Assembly (NCBI GenBank): GCA_010093605.1
Contig: MU004200.1
Location: 564,155 to 628,154, forward strand
Direction: 5' to 3'
Source of the DNA: Lophium mytilinum
Taxonomy: Eukaryota > Ascomycota > Dothideomycetes > Mytilinidiales > Mytilinidiaceae
Length of the DNA: 64,000 nucleotides
The number at the start of each line of letters is the position of its first letter. The first letter of the stretch is position 1. Positions 10,741 to 23,088 of the stretch are shown piece after piece. The translations under genes and the position numbers were made by a program. Below the pieces are notes generated by a model that was not told the origin of the DNA, made no database searches, and worked only from the letters and a program-made list of their open reading frames with translations.

Positions 10741-11082
10741 GGTGGACGTCAGCGTGGTAGGATCGAGTGATGTTTGAGGCGGGGAGCGGAAGCGTTAACA
10801 GGTCTGGATCAGCCGATAACAGCGTTGCATCTTTTCACAGCAGTACGGACCCCCGGTACTGCTTCACGTCTTTTCGACCTTCTTTCAGCTCCCTTCAAAG
10901 CCCCTCAAAATCAAAACATCACGAAGCAAAGAGCGAACAAAAATAATCGTAAATCGAAATCGAATTGATTCATCGGAGGGTATATGTGGCCTCGTCTCAG
11001 CATAATTAATTACCGTGGTATCAACCGTATATCCCACCACCTCCACTCGCTGCTCCCTCCTCTCAAAGGAACAGAGGAACAT
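10741..11082. other. convergent 3' spacer TEN1/OPT
   Basis: 342 bp between two gene ends. AT-rich stretch at about 10905-10980 suits 3' UTR processing signals. Nothing else seen. Confidence 0.4.
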
Positions 11083-13601
11083 CTAGCACGAGTCGCCAGG
11101 GCACGCAATCTGGGAGCCGTACTTGTCACCCGCAATACCTGCCACCTGGAAGATAGCGTTGATGACACCACCGATACCCTCACCAGCGATCAAACCAGCC
11201 GCAACCGCGTATCCGTAGATATCGAAGCCGCTTGGGTTCCTCTTGGCCCAGATGTATGCCCATGTGCTGCCGATCACCATGGCGGTACCGTAGACGGTTT
11301 GGGGAAGCACGAACGCAAGACCAATGCACATCATGTTGGGGTGGTAGGTCTTGACCCACTCGAGCTTGCCGACCCAGACGTAGTGGCGGATGAGCACCAT
11401 GACGCAGCCGAAGATGGCAAAGACAATCGAGAAGATGCCGGAGGTCTTGGGAATTGGGAAGGTCGGGTCTGTCACAGCGACAGCAACGGCGCGCCACGCA
11501 GAAACCGAGGGAGCGGAGAAGGGGCAGGTCTCGGCGTTGATGTCGATGATGCAGGGGTAGGCGGTGGTGAACAGCTGGAACATGGCCGGCGCCAGGAAGA
11601 TGGCAACGATGGTGCCGACACCCTGGGCAATCCACTGCTGGTTCGGGGGTGTTCGGAGTAGGAAACCAGTTCGAAAATCGCACACCAAGTCGGTGGACTG
11701 GTTAGCACCCATGGAGGCGATGGCACCACCGAGGAGGTTGAGACGCTGCGCATGGGTCTGGTTCCAGTGCTCACCCTTTGTCGCACCACCAAGGATGATC
11801 TGAGAGGCCTTGGAGGCAGCGGTGAGCGGAGTGACGTCAGTCACACCAGTGCACTGGATGGCCAAGAAGGAGAAGAAGAAGGCCAAGAAAACGGAGAGCA
11901 GCGACATGCCGACGGGCATGTCAAACTCGACGCCGAGAACGACACAGATGCAGATGATGGAGAGAACAAGCCCGGGCAGCCACATCCACATCTTGACGAG
12001 GTCTTCAGGCGCAGCAGAGTCCTCAACCATGTCATCTTCGTGCTGGTCGCCCTTGTTGAACCACGCAAGGTCCTTTTTCATGGCCTTGCCAATGGCGTAG
12101 ATGCCATTGCAGATACCGCGGTACACGGCGCGGAATGCATACCAGATGATCTTCCATTGCATTAGAAGTTCTGCGAGGCGATTAGCGAGTGGACTGTAAG
12201 CTTTGCAGGGACTGCTTACCAGTGAAGGAAACAGCAATCATGAGAAGGACACCAGGCCACAGCATCCAGTAGCGGGGGCTGGGGTGGTCCTTGTTGGAGA
12301 ACTTCAAGCTCAAAGAGAAGAATTGGATGGCGCCATCCCATTTCTCGCTATCAGGCACGAGGGGCGATCCCCAGCAGATGCCGTTGTGGACAAGGGCGGG
12401 GCCGATGATACCCCAGGCAAGAACGCTGCCCATGAAGAAAGAGATAGACACGTTGAGGCCGACAAGCATGCCAGAGCCAATGAAGGCGGGCGTGAACTCG
12501 ATGAGCCAGCCCCAGTTCTCAACGTTGATGGCGGCGTCTGAATGGGTTAGCGGGTGGCAATTTTGAGGGAATGGGAATGCTTACTGTTGTAGTTGCCCCA
12601 GATGAAGAACCAGGTGAAGATGTGCCAGTCCCAGAGGATGCCAATGGCGTATTGGGAGACGACACGGAGGATCAGGGCGCCGGCAAATGCACCAGACAGG
12701 GCTTTCATTTTCAACTTGGCCATGGCTTCTCCAGTCACGGCTTGGTGCATGCTACGGATAGTCATGGCAGTGGCCGAGGGAGTAGGGAAGATGAGACGCA
12801 GCTCGCGGGCTACATAGATGATGAAGAATTTACGCACTGGCGAACGTTAGTGGGAAACGAAGTTGGCAGATTCAATAAGAGCTTACTGGGCGTGGCAAAG
12901 AAGAAGCCGAAGTAGCCAGCAACGGCGGTCAAAGACACGATCTTCCAGAAGTCCTCCTTGGGAGTAGCGAGGAGGTCCAATTGGTAGAGCGCGGGGAAAG
13001 CCGAGACGAAGACGCTGGAAAGACCACCAGACGCCATAGCGGCAGTCTGGACGATGTTGTTCTCACGGGGCCCGAAGCTTCCACCAAGGATGGGGAGATC
13101 TCCGAAGGTCTTGGAGAAGAACTTGACGACGGCGAAACCAGCAATGGCCTAGATGCTGTTAGAATCGAACTTGGTGCAGGTAGTAGGACTACTCACGCCG
13201 AACAGATTGGCAGTGAACGTCCATCCCGTCTTGAGACCGAGGTAGACGTTGGAAGCGTTGACGAGGGCACCGCAGCAGAGACCGACGAAGACAGCACGAA
13301 TGGTTAGAATGCGCCTGGGTTCATCTGGTAGGTCGTCGAAGGGGACGAAAGGGTCGCTGAGGAAAGCCTGGTTGTTGTCCTCGTCGAGCTCCTTGGTGTG
13401 GGTGAGGTCGTACTCCTTCTCGTCGCCAAAGTCCTGGCCGTCCTTGGGCGTATTGAAGGTGTTTTGGGTTTCGGTCAATGGGGCGCTGCGATGGTCAGTA
13501 TACGGGTAGTGGGGTTGCACGCGACGGTGAGGCACTTACACCTTGGGGTTGATCTGCCCCATGCCCTCGGTGTTGTGGTCCAAGACCTCGTTGATAGCCA
13601 T
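11083..13601 (-). CDS. OPT-family (YS-type) oligopeptide/metal-chelate transporter
   Basis: Predicted proton-coupled plasma-membrane or vacuolar transporter of the OPT superfamily, 756 aa in six exons (13601-13540, 13485-13197, 13148-12887, 12836-12585, 12537-12220, 12170-11083), all introns GT-AG and 47-54 bp. A short hydrophilic N-terminus is followed by many membrane segments. Landmarks: DEPRRILTIRAVFVGLCCG, NVYLGLKTGW, GSFGPRENNIVQTAA, ENWGWLIEFTPAFIGSGML, and the C-terminal AGEGIGGVINAIFQVAG. The GPRENNIVQT element and length place it nearer the yellow-stripe-like branch than the tetrapeptide Opt1/Isp4 branch. The substrate could be small peptides, glutathione derivatives or metal chelates; the sequence does not decide. 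A second peptide transporter (PTR2) lies at the other end of the window but is not linked. Confidence 0.92.
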
Positions 13602-15368
13602 GGTGTCGTGTGCGGGTGCGTGAAGTGAGACCACGATGGCTGGTGAAAGAGGGGCACTGGGCGAGGTAATATAGGTGTTGCTCAAGGGCAGGCGCGCCTA
13701 GCAGTACCACGGCTCAGATTGGCATATCGTGCTCCGGGGCACGGTTGGCAACGGATTCGCTATCGGGAGCTTGCCTCTATCACGGCCCCCGTCGACACCC
13801 TTCCTCCAAAGGTTTGATAGTCTTGTGTCGGGCCACTCAGCGGGCGGCGGGACGGCCGTCCAACGGCATGGAAGGTCTCTAGAAGGCCAGCAACCTGCCA
13901 ATCCTAGTATGGCTGGGTCCAACGACTGGGGAAGCTCGTCGGGGACAGGGCAAGATCATCAGCATAATCTCTGGGCGTCTCACGGCTAGCCTCACCTCGA
14001 CGGCGCAACGCCCCCGATGCAGCGAATCGAATGCTGATGCAGAGTTCCAGCCACCGACGGCTGCTGACCCTGGTGTGCATCGTGTCCGGGGAGGTGAGGT
14101 CCACGGCGGCGAATAGGCAGCGGAGCGCCTTCGGTCGGCCCGCTGTGCGGCGCAGGACTTGCTTCTTTGCGGCAAGCTGCCGGACACTGCAGCGAGCTTC
14201 GTGAAGCCACTCGTCTGGGCAGCGACCTCAGCGGCACAATACATCCGCGGTGATTCGCTGGACGGGCCTTGTGCTGTGTGCAGCAAGCCGACGACGTTAC
14301 ATGGTCATGCTAAGGCGCCTTGGCCTGGAGAAATGCATTCAGGCGCACGGCTGTGGCGATTGCGATGGATTGATGGCGTGAACCTTGCTTGCACCTCGCT
14401 CTTGCCCGTTGCGCACCTTGCTCGCACCTGCCCGTCACCGTCTCCTCGGGTGTATGGAATTTGAAAACATTTCTGCCATTTATGTGTGCGTCCTGGTGCA
14501 TCCTACTCGTGCCCTCCACTCCCCAATCTCTTCATGCCCAACTGCTATCCACAGGGTTGTTGCCGGCCTCGACTCGCTGGACCCCGTATCGTGTGCATCC
14601 TCCTGCAGCGTTTCATCGCGTTGCCGTCATGAGCTTCGCGACAAGCGCACTTCACATCATTCCACAGGCTCGATTGCCTCCGTCAGGCCTGCGCTGGCTG
14701 TCATCCATGCATCACCCGCTGTGCTGCCAAATTAAATGCCATCTCGTACCCCTCCAATCGCGACATCTCTTATGATCGTCGCTTGGCATATTGGTCGGCG
14801 TACCGAACAGGCAGGTCGGCACCACCATTCTCATATCGCCCAGCACCACCTGGAGAGACGGTCGTGCCATCAAGGAACCTCCCTCCAGCGCGGGTCCGCG
14901 GCGTTTACAAACCGATCGAGAACGCTCGCCAGCGTAATGCTTCTATCTTGTCCCCTACCCAACTGCCCTTCTCGAAGCGCGCTGGACGCCGGCCCAGCCC
15001 GTCTGCCACCATCTACGTAGCTGCCGCCCTGGGAACGGCCCCCTCACCGAGCACGGTTACTTGCGGGTTCCAGCGTCTAGGTGAGCTCCTCGCCCCGTTA
15101 AGCCTTGCATCTCCACTGTTGATTCCGAACATCTGGAATTCTACCAACCCGGCCTGCTGGAGAGCGGGTCAGCGAGAAGGTCTCCTCGGAGCACCCATAC
15201 TCAAATGGGGAATTGCCTGCCTGATATCGACGGTGCAAAGAATATATCAGCGCCTGCCAGCCTGTCTGCCCAGCTTCAGCCTAGCCTGATATATCGGCCA
15301 TCAACAGCCCGATTCGACCACAGCGCCTCTCGGGGAGATGTGCTGTCCGTGCTGGCGTTGTTCGTGTA
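13602..15368. other. gene-poor region upstream of the OPT gene
   Basis: About 1.8 kb of fairly GC-rich DNA between the OPT 5' end and the transposon. It includes the OPT promoter. Open frames on both strands (longest about 168 aa, 14783-15289) have no recognisable domain, no sensible exon structure and low-complexity composition, so I do not call a gene. Confidence 0.45.
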
Positions 15369-15407
15369 CACCTCCCCCCCCTGCTCGGCTCGTCCACCAC
15401 CGTGCAC
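15369..15407 (+). repeat. left terminal inverted repeat of the Tc1/mariner element
   Basis: 39 bp, begins CACCTCCCCCCCCTGCTCGG and ends GTGCAC. It is the exact reverse complement of 16606-16644, including the eight-C run. Confidence 0.95.
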
Positions 15408-16605
15408 ATCCGTGCATCGAATGTTCGAGCAACCCTGCAAGCGTTATATATAATTCTCAGCTAGGAATGCTTATAGATGCCTAAGCATCCAGCATCATCC
15501 AAAATAACAATTTTAACGCCCGGCTGGCACCTCTCCCGTAATAAACGCCTACAGATCTATACTCTACACCAAGCTGGTATCTTATAACGCCAAATCGCCA
15601 CGCAATTAGGCCTACGCCAAAGCACAGTTTAAAGCTGCCTTTACGGTCCTATTACTCCTATAAAGCCTCGCAACCGCCTAGGGCCCCTTTTTACCCCTAA
15701 GCTTTAACACCGATTAATTATTTATACAACTATTAACGCTGTTTAATAAAGGAAGCTATAGCGGCTTATTACTATAGAGCTTAGAATTACCTGCTCTAAT
15801 AAGCTTCTTAATGCTGCCTTTTATAAGGAAGGCTACTACCATAGAAAGGCATAGAAGAAGCCCTAGCTTACCCTAGAATATATATAGGCTCGGGTTAAAT
15901 AGGCCTAAGAGCACCTATAATAGATATAAAGTAAATAGAACCGGGTGTACTAGACTAATAAGGCATCCTTCTGCCTAGATTAGGGTGATATTTAGGTTAT
16001 AAGAAAAGCAGGAGAGCGCTTTTATCCGGACTGCCTAGCCCCTAGGTTCTAAGGCTATTTAGAATAGATAGTTTAGGGTGCCATCTTATTAAGAGGAAAG
16101 GGGCTATTAGTATTCTTTAAGAAGGAATAGGGCAGGATTAATAACTAGGTCTATTAAGAGAAGATTCTTTCTTACATCTTAGAGTATTAAAAGGGATATA
16201 AATAGTATATTATTAGGAAAGGAAACCTTCTTCTTATAGAAGATAGATCTAGGGTTTACACTACTAAGGCAGTAGAGAAGGAATAGGGGTAGTATAGCCT
16301 CTATTAGATTTAGTGGCCGGCTAATTTACCGGATTTAAATCCAATTAAGAACCTTTAGAAGAAGCTAAAGGCCGCTATTACCCGCCGGCAGCTAAAGGAT
16401 AAAGCTAAGCTAAGGATAATCCTCTAGAAAGAATAGGAGAAGATTAATTTAGATTAGATTTAATTGCTTATATATTTAATAAATAACAGGTGTAGGGCTA
16501 TTATTAAGGCTAATAGAGGGCCGACTAAGTGGTAATTCTGGGCATTGAAATGTACGTAAGATTGTATACAAAACAGTGCCAGGCCTTGACTCAGGGGCCC
16601 CTGTC

Positions 16606-16644
16606 GTGCACGGTGGTGGACGAGCCGAGCAGGGGGGGGAGGTG
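16606..16644 (-). repeat. right terminal inverted repeat of the Tc1/mariner element
   Basis: 39 bp, exact inverted copy of the left end. Its CpA/TpG sites are unmutated even though the interior has lost most of its own. Confidence 0.95.
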
Positions 16645-18224
16645 TAAGGTCCGGGCTGGGAGTGGTAACGCGGGGAGCGCGAGGCTATTTTAAGCTTTCG
16701 GATCTCGCCGCAATATGCTCTGTGATGAATCACGTGCGAATCAACCGAGGCGTTCCACTGGAAATTGTTCAAGTATCAGTGGCCTCATAAGTAAGAATAC
16801 GAGACCGTCCCCCGCCCCAGATCCTTCTGCGCAGAGAAGTCCGAGATTGCTCCAAATATCACCTCCACCTCCAATTGAGTCTGGTGACCTCGACGACACG
16901 ACAACGGTTGCAGTCTCATGATACCAGCCAGTATGCTCTTTCTTGTCTGTCCCTAATGCGTGCACGCCGCAGACGCCAGAAAGACGACGGGCGTCACAAC
17001 TCAGACTCCCTCGCGCTTCGAGCCCAAGCTGGCATGATCGACCGCGCCACAGATCCAGGCACTTCGAGCAACGGATTGTCCCACTCCAGCGGCTAACTAA
17101 CAGCCGTCCCATGGCCAGTTCTTGGCATGGACCCTCCCCAAAACTAGTCGGCGTATAGCACGACATGCCTTAGCTTCCCTAGTCCCGAGGTCCAAGCGCG
17201 AGAGGTAGTCAACATTACACGATAGTTATTCGGATAGGGCGTGCTAAGCGGCTTCGAACACGGGAACTCGAATACGAAAGATCGAGAACTGATAGCGAGG
17301 CTGTCTCACTGGATGAGGATTTACACGTGCTTAGCTCCCCCGATACAGAAGGTGGGAAACAGCGGTATAGACACCTGACTCTTTTTCAAACGCCATTTTT
17401 TGTTCTCTACCTGCTGCTTGAATCACGAATTTCTGAACTTACTTCAATGGCACTGTATCCTCCCTTTCTGAATTTCCATGAGGCAAGTCACCATTTCCTT
17501 CTTGCTGCTCAATATCGGGCTTAACGAGATATAGATTCGCCACTGAGCCCCTCTTGGTACTCACGTACTAGAGCCCAAGAGCTCGTCGATCTAGCCATGC
17601 CATTTTGAACGCCAAACACCCAAACGGGATCCCAATCAACAACTGCTCTCGGCTGCCCACCCCGGGCTTACGGTACTACGACAGAGTTATCTACATACGC
17701 TTTCCGTGTTGTTGATCCTGACGTTACTTCCAGATCTCAGGCTGATTTCTGGAAGCGTTTGGGACCGCTCTGATTTGCGTCTTGACTCGTAAATCTTATC
17801 TAAAGTCCTGATAACGCAGTAGAGGACCTTAGGTAGTAGTAGAGAGGAGTCCACACAGGCACCTCTCTGCATGATGTCGAAGAACTGACTCCTCGTCACT
17901 CGGCCTTCCTCGAAGCAGACACTGGTACAAATGTAGTACCACAGCTATACAGATTAACCCGATCGCGAGACTTGCGAAAACATACCTAAACTCACTACCA
18001 CTGATTCCACCATGCTCATCGAAGCCTCAAGTTACAGCCTTCCCAAGCACTTATCACCTTTCAATATACCATGCACGATCGAAGTCCAATCTAGCAATGT
18101 TGCAGATAGCGGGGGTGGTGCTTTACAAATATCATACAATTCCAGCTTTCGAATCTTTGATATACATACTTCTACAATACAGCTCAATGTGCAGGCTTGC
18201 GAGATGACAGCGGCTGCTATGGCT
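16645..18224. other. gene-poor region between transposon and SCO1
   Basis: 1.6 kb without a supportable gene. Frames up to 141 aa occur on the minus strand (16741-17166) but have no domain or splice logic. The right part, roughly 18000-18224, is SCO1 3' flank. Confidence 0.4.
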
Positions 18225-19716
18225 TACGCCGTTTCCCACCACTTCTTCTCCTTGTTCTCCAGCGGGCCCCGCCAGTCCTGGATGTGCTTGATGGCGACCT
18301 CTGCGGCTTCCTCGGCGGTGAAGTTGCGGCCGAGGGCTTCGACGAAGTCGTTTTCGGGATCTGCGGTGGGTTAGTGACGTCAAGTGGGGGATGCGGGTAA
18401 CCGAGGAAAGTGAGAACATGGAGGTGAGGATCGAGGAGCAAGGGGGTTTGGGCGATACGAAGGATGGGCGTGCGAATGCGGTCATAGATGGAATATCCGA
18501 TGTGATGGGATGAGGTACATAGATAGGGCGGGTGGCTACTGCGGGGGGCGATATGATGACAGAAAAGGGAAATGGATAGATAGATAGATCAACAGAAAAA
18601 GAGAGCATCGCCCGACGCAACTCACCCATCAAGTAGAAGTAGATGCTATGGTCCACCAGGTAATCCTGGCCGGGCTGCAGCTTCGGCGGCGTGGAGAAGT
18701 ACACGCGGTAGTACTTGCAGCAGCTCTTGATGTTCTCGTACTCGCCCGTCAGCCCGATGATGTCTGGGTGGAACTCCTCGAGGTATTCTTTAATCACGGC
18801 GGGTGAGTCGCGCGCCGGGTCCGCCGTGATGAAGATCGGGGTGAGGACGTCGCCGCACTTCTTCTTGATCAGGTCGATCATGACGGCCATTTTGTCGAGT
18901 TCTTCCGGGCAGATGTCCGGGCAGTGCGTGAAGCCGAAGTACACCTGGGAATCACGGTCAGATGAGTGTCTCGTTACCAGTCCATTTATCATCAAATCTC
19001 TCCACCGAGTCGGTCTTGGAGAAATCGTGATGGAGCAGGACATGCGAAATACGCACCAACGCATATTTCCCCATCAAATCCTCGTGTGTGAAGCGCCTCC
19101 CCTCCGTATCCACCAGATCAAACGGCCCGCCGACCTTCGGCTTGCCGTAGCCCTTTGTGTGCTCCGCGATGCGCTTTCGCGCCAGCCGCTCCTTCTCATA
19201 GCGGAAATACACCGTGAGGCCGACGCCAGTAGCGAGGAAGAGGAAGCCCGCGGTCACTGAAAACGGCTAACAAGGTCACGTTAGCTGGTGTTTCTTCGAG
19301 TGGTTCCGGCAGCGGATGAAGGCAGTGTGGGGTGGGGGGATTCGGGGCAGATGGGAGATGCTGGGAGACGTGCTTGACGCGAGTCTGCCTACCCCGGAGA
19401 AGTATCGGGACCTGATTTCCTGGATTGTCCTGCGGCCTTTTGGAGCGGAGCGGAGGGGTGTGGTGGAGAAGGTGCGGGAGGAGGCGGATATGGAGGGAGT
19501 GCTGCGTGTGGAGAGGGCGGCGGCTTCTCTAGTTGCGCTTGACGGAGAGCTTCGGTGCGGTCGCTGGGATGCATTGGGGTAGTTGAGGCATCTCGTTGTG
19601 AGGGTGCGTTTCGAGGGTTGAGCGAGTAAACGCGCGGTGTGTAGCTCCGACGGGGATATTGAGGAGGGCCTGATGACTCTTAGAGCCCCAGATATGGAGG
19701 AGCACGATCGAGACAT
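18225..19716 (-). CDS. SCO1: mitochondrial copper chaperone Sco1
   Basis: Inner-membrane thioredoxin-fold protein that delivers copper to the CuA site of cytochrome c oxidase subunit 2. 329 aa in four exons (19716-19393, 19266-19057, 18945-18626, 18360-18225); introns of 126, 111 and 265 bp are GT-AG. The first ~100 residues are Ser/Arg-rich without acids, a mitochondrial presequence. One membrane segment follows (VTAGFLFLATGVGLTVYF, about 111-128). The copper site is complete: Cys-Pro-Asp-Ile-Cys (the C-x-x-x-C motif) just after YFGFTH, and the distal His in LVDHSIYFYLMG. The C-terminus DWRGPLENKEKKWWETA is normal for the family. The last intron (265 bp) is long for this window. Confidence 0.96.
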
Positions 19717-20078
19717 CTTGAAAGCGAGCGTCGGCGATGCGGGGTGCGAATTGGAGATGGGGTCGGTGGTGGTGAGGCAACGAAAAGTTGAAGTCTAGAC
19801 GCACGGGCCTCATTGATAGTCAGTCGATGATGAGACGACAACCGTCGCCCTCGACATCCTAACACTGTTTAATCACAAGCTCATTGACCTATTTCAGACA
19901 CTGATATTTGACTTATTGTATTATCTATTCACCTCCTCGATGTATGTACGAAGGTCCTAGCGGATGACAAACATCCCAAACGCAATACTGTCAGACCAGA
20001 TATCTATCCAACAGAGCTGTTTTAAACGCCGCCGCAATGCAAAATGCTCAATCATGCACACATGACACCCAAAAGATC
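19717..20078. promoter_or_regulatory. SCO1 upstream region / 3' flank of DHA1 gene
   Basis: 362 bp between the SCO1 start and the stop of the next minus-strand gene. It should hold the SCO1 promoter. No distinct site was recognised. Confidence 0.4.
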
Positions 20079-22054
20079 TCAACCGCCACCGGCAGCAAAC
20101 TGTGACTTCGCTCGAAGTATCGCACCATACTTCCACATTAAAAAGGGAGCCGGAACTCCAAGTCCCAGCGAGATAAAGGCGAGCACACTGTTTCCCCATC
20201 CATAGTCAAGAGCAGCGTACATTGACGGCGCAAATAAAGGGAACCCGAAGCCAGCTAGAGATCGCAGCACCGTCGCAGCAGCAATGGCTGAAGCGGCATA
20301 GCGAGAGTAGGAGTCCACGAGGTATCTGCGACTTGCGTTAGCGTATTGTCAACCCTCTACTTGAAAGCTATCTTACGTTTGAATACACTGGAACCCAATA
20401 ATGATGCCGGCCGAGAATATGGCGGCTCCGATGTTTGGCATGATCCAATGGACTCTGGCTTGTGCGGACCATCCGTACCAGAAAAGGCCAATAGGCGTCA
20501 TCAGCGCACCAGGAAGGATCAGCGGGATGCGGAATTCCGGCTTGCCCACACCATTGTTCTTTTTTTTCAGCCTGCGATAGATACGGTCGTTGATGGGCGC
20601 ACATATCTGGGTCCCCAGGAAAAAGCCAAGCGCCAGCGAGATGTAGTTCAGGCCTCCAATACCAACTGACTCATTGTACCTCTTCTCCCAAAGAGGAGGG
20701 AATGTCGAAAGAACGAGATACATCAAGCCGTACAGGTAGGCCATGTATACCGCGAGGACCTGGACAATAGGCTGGGTTCCAAGAAGCTTGAATGGTCTTA
20801 TGATCGCCGTCCTCAGAATCTTGGCCAATGTTTTATCCGGACTTTCGTACTCTGTGTGCAGAGCCATATTTCCTGTCTCTTTGCGTAGTTTCTTGGCCTT
20901 TTGCTTCAGGATTTCCGGGGCGTACGTCTCTTGCAGAAGGACCACGCCGCATACCTGGACCAGTCCGGTAAATATCGTAGTTGCCCAGAATGCCCATCGC
21001 CATGTCGTATTCTCGGTTATAAAACCACCTGCTATGGGACCAATGGCGGGGCCAAGTAATGGAGCTAGGCTGTAGATGCTAATAGCCTTTCCTCTCTGCT
21101 CTGGCGGGAAACAGTCGGAGAGTAGGCCACCGCCAATAGCCAGAGGGGCGCTTCCACCCAGGCCGCTCAAAAATCGAAACGCGAGCATCTGACCGCTATT
21201 TTGGGCGAAACCGCAACCAAGATTCCAAGCTAGGTAAAACAAATTCGCTAATTGTAGTACTCGCACTCGGCCATAAACCTCGGAAAGCGGGCCTAGAAAG
21301 AGGGGTCCCACAGCATATGCGAGGATGAAGATGGACAGGATCAACTGCGACTCCACCACGTTTGTTATGTGGAACTCACGAGCCATGCTGCTAAGGGCCG
21401 GTGCTACCATCGATGAGGATATTGGCGAAACGATGGTGAAAGAGGATACGATGAAGGTGGCGGCCCATTTCCGCTTCATGGACCAGTTCCTGGGGTTCAT
21501 TGGGTCATCTGGCGAGTCCCAGGTTACCTGAAACATGGTCAATCAGAATGAAGTTCTTGTTTATTATGCAGCATCAAGCTTACCAGATTTGGATCCTTGA
21601 TTGATCTCGTAGACTTCTTCTTTTCCAAGCCTGGCATACCCTTTTCGACATCCCTCTCAGTCTTGATACCAGCGTCCACTTCTGTAGTTGGCTCTGGCTC
21701 AGCTAAATCGTCCTTTTCCGGATCCTTGCTCGATTTCTCTCCGTCTCCATTGTCTGAGGCGCTTTCGCCGTCGTCAGAGGTACTATCGCTGTCGCGCTCG
21801 AATGCTTCTGTCTGCGTTGGGATACGTTCTAGAGATGCCGTACTTCCGGCTGCTGCGACGCTATGGCTTTCGTCATGGTGATAGACTGACTGGTCGTCGA
21901 GGTGTTGAGTCGTATAAAGGCGGTGGAGGTTTGCGCGTGGGCTCCGTGCTCGCGACCTCGACCTTTGCGTTCTCGATCGGGACCTAGAGTGAGGTGTCGT
22001 CGGGCTGCGTGACCTGGAGCGTTCATTGCGATCATCTTCCATAGTCACAACCAA
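20079..22054 (-). CDS. MFS transporter, DHA1 (Tpo1-like) family
   Basis: Twelve-segment proton antiporter of the polyamine/drug DHA1 family, 622 aa in three exons (22054-21584, 21527-20377, 20325-20079), introns 56 and 51 bp. The cytosolic N-tail of about 155 residues is unusual: repeated Arg-Ser dipeptides (RSRSRS, SRSRSR) followed by an acidic Ser/Asp region. Then come DSPDDPMNPRNWSMKRKW, the standard entry to helix 1 in fungal DHA1; LAYAVGPLFLGPLSEVYGR (motif A region); RFLSGLGGSAPLAIGGGLLSD; and LAPLLGPAIGPIAGGFI (motif C). A second possible start is the Met four codons later (MEDDRNE). The substrate may be polyamines or toxic amphiphiles; the sequence does not say. It neighbours other permeases at 24.6-26.9 and 30.7-32.9 kb. 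Confidence 0.9.
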
Positions 22055-23088
22055 TATTGCTCAATCGAAATACGGAGATGTCAATGTAATGGAGTCTCTT
22101 CTATTCGCTCAACAGCTGGTGGGTTCTCAGGACGCAAAATGCGGTGAGTTTGGGGAGCAGTGAATATTTATAGTAGGAAAACTCGGGAGTGGGTCACAGT
22201 TGCAGTGAAAGCAGCATACGAAGCGGCAGCAGGTGTTCTATTCATACTTGCCCCGGCAGGCGCAAACCCGAGTGCCATCAAGCGGGTTTAAGGTGACGTC
22301 GGGCACGAAATCTCCGCCTTTTAGAGGCGCTCGTCCCGTCGCCTCTGGGCCAAGAGCAGTTTGGTTTCTGTCTGCTCGCGTTCGGCATCTCGGCACGCTC
22401 GGGGTAACGACCAATGGGAGTTCCGAATATATCCTTACAGTATAATCCATTCCGTCGTGCAGTACTCTAGCCAGAGCGCAATGCAGACAGATAAAACTCC
22501 CGTCACGCCGTGCTCACTGCGTTTACGCGTCTCCCCGGCCCGGAGTGGTCCTCTCGCTCGTCTAACTGCGAATCGCGAGGTGGATATGGAGTTAAGGCTA
22601 GCCCGCAAAAGCGATTTCCGACAATTTTGGAAGGGTCCGTGGTCCGAGTGCCCCCCCCGCTGCCGATCCACCTGCTTGGTAAAAAGCTTGTCTCTCTCCT
22701 GCGAAACTCGCATTTTGCATTCGATAACGTGTTGGCGATGCGAGGATGTGGTATGAATCTCCTTTTTCTTCACGTCACTGCTCTATGTTGCTTCGGCCTC
22801 GTACAAATTTCCAGCATGGATAACCATTTTTCTGGCGACGCCGCCCGCGGACGATGCTCCATTCCGCCAAGGTATTCCGCCGCCACTGCCATCAGGTGAC
22901 GTCAACAAGAGGAAGTAGCGAGATGCAGCATCAACACGACAACCATAATTCATATTCTCCAACTTTGCCACGCAGTTTCGCAACTGCGTATGCATAGCCA
23001 CCATATCGCCGCACTATTGCTCGCCCTGAGAAGATCACTATCTCTAGCGTCCCGCAACCCCCCCAAACACCGCCACTTCTCGTCCACC
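22055..23088. promoter_or_regulatory. divergent promoter region, DHA1 gene / zinc-binding protein
   Basis: About 1 kb between outward-reading genes. Short frames on both strands lack domains. An in-frame upstream ATG at 22990 would add 33 residues to the zinc-binding protein. Confidence 0.4.

Larger units (their letters stand above)
15369..16644 (+). mobile_element. Tc1/mariner DNA transposon, RIP-damaged, dead
   Basis: 1276-bp element flanked by TA dinucleotides (15367-15368 and 16645-16646), the usual Tc1/mariner target duplication. Perfect 39-bp terminal inverted repeats lie at 15369-15407 and 16606-16644. The interior is AT-shifted and poor in CpA. On the plus strand one continuous frame holds transposase remnants: a T-N-K-A-S-F-C-L stretch at about 15954 (expected T-D-E-A-S-F), E-D-R-S-R-V-Y at about 16239, and P-D-L-N-P-I-K-N-L at 16329 (expected P-I-E-N-L). 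Catalytic positions are thus N at 15957, D at 16242 and K at 16347, spaced as DD34E. Many TAG stops sit where tryptophan TGG is expected. Stops and the D-to-N and E-to-K changes all fit G-to-A mutation, so the copy is inactive. Confidence 0.93.

Noticed and set aside
14783-15289. 168-aa open frame left of the transposon
   Set aside because: Low-complexity Pro/Ser/Arg product, no domain, no supporting splice sites or codon signal that I can judge.
18132-19064. 310-aa continuous frame through SCO1 introns
   Set aside because: It reads through two clear GT-AG introns; the spliced Sco1 model matches the family to its C-terminus.
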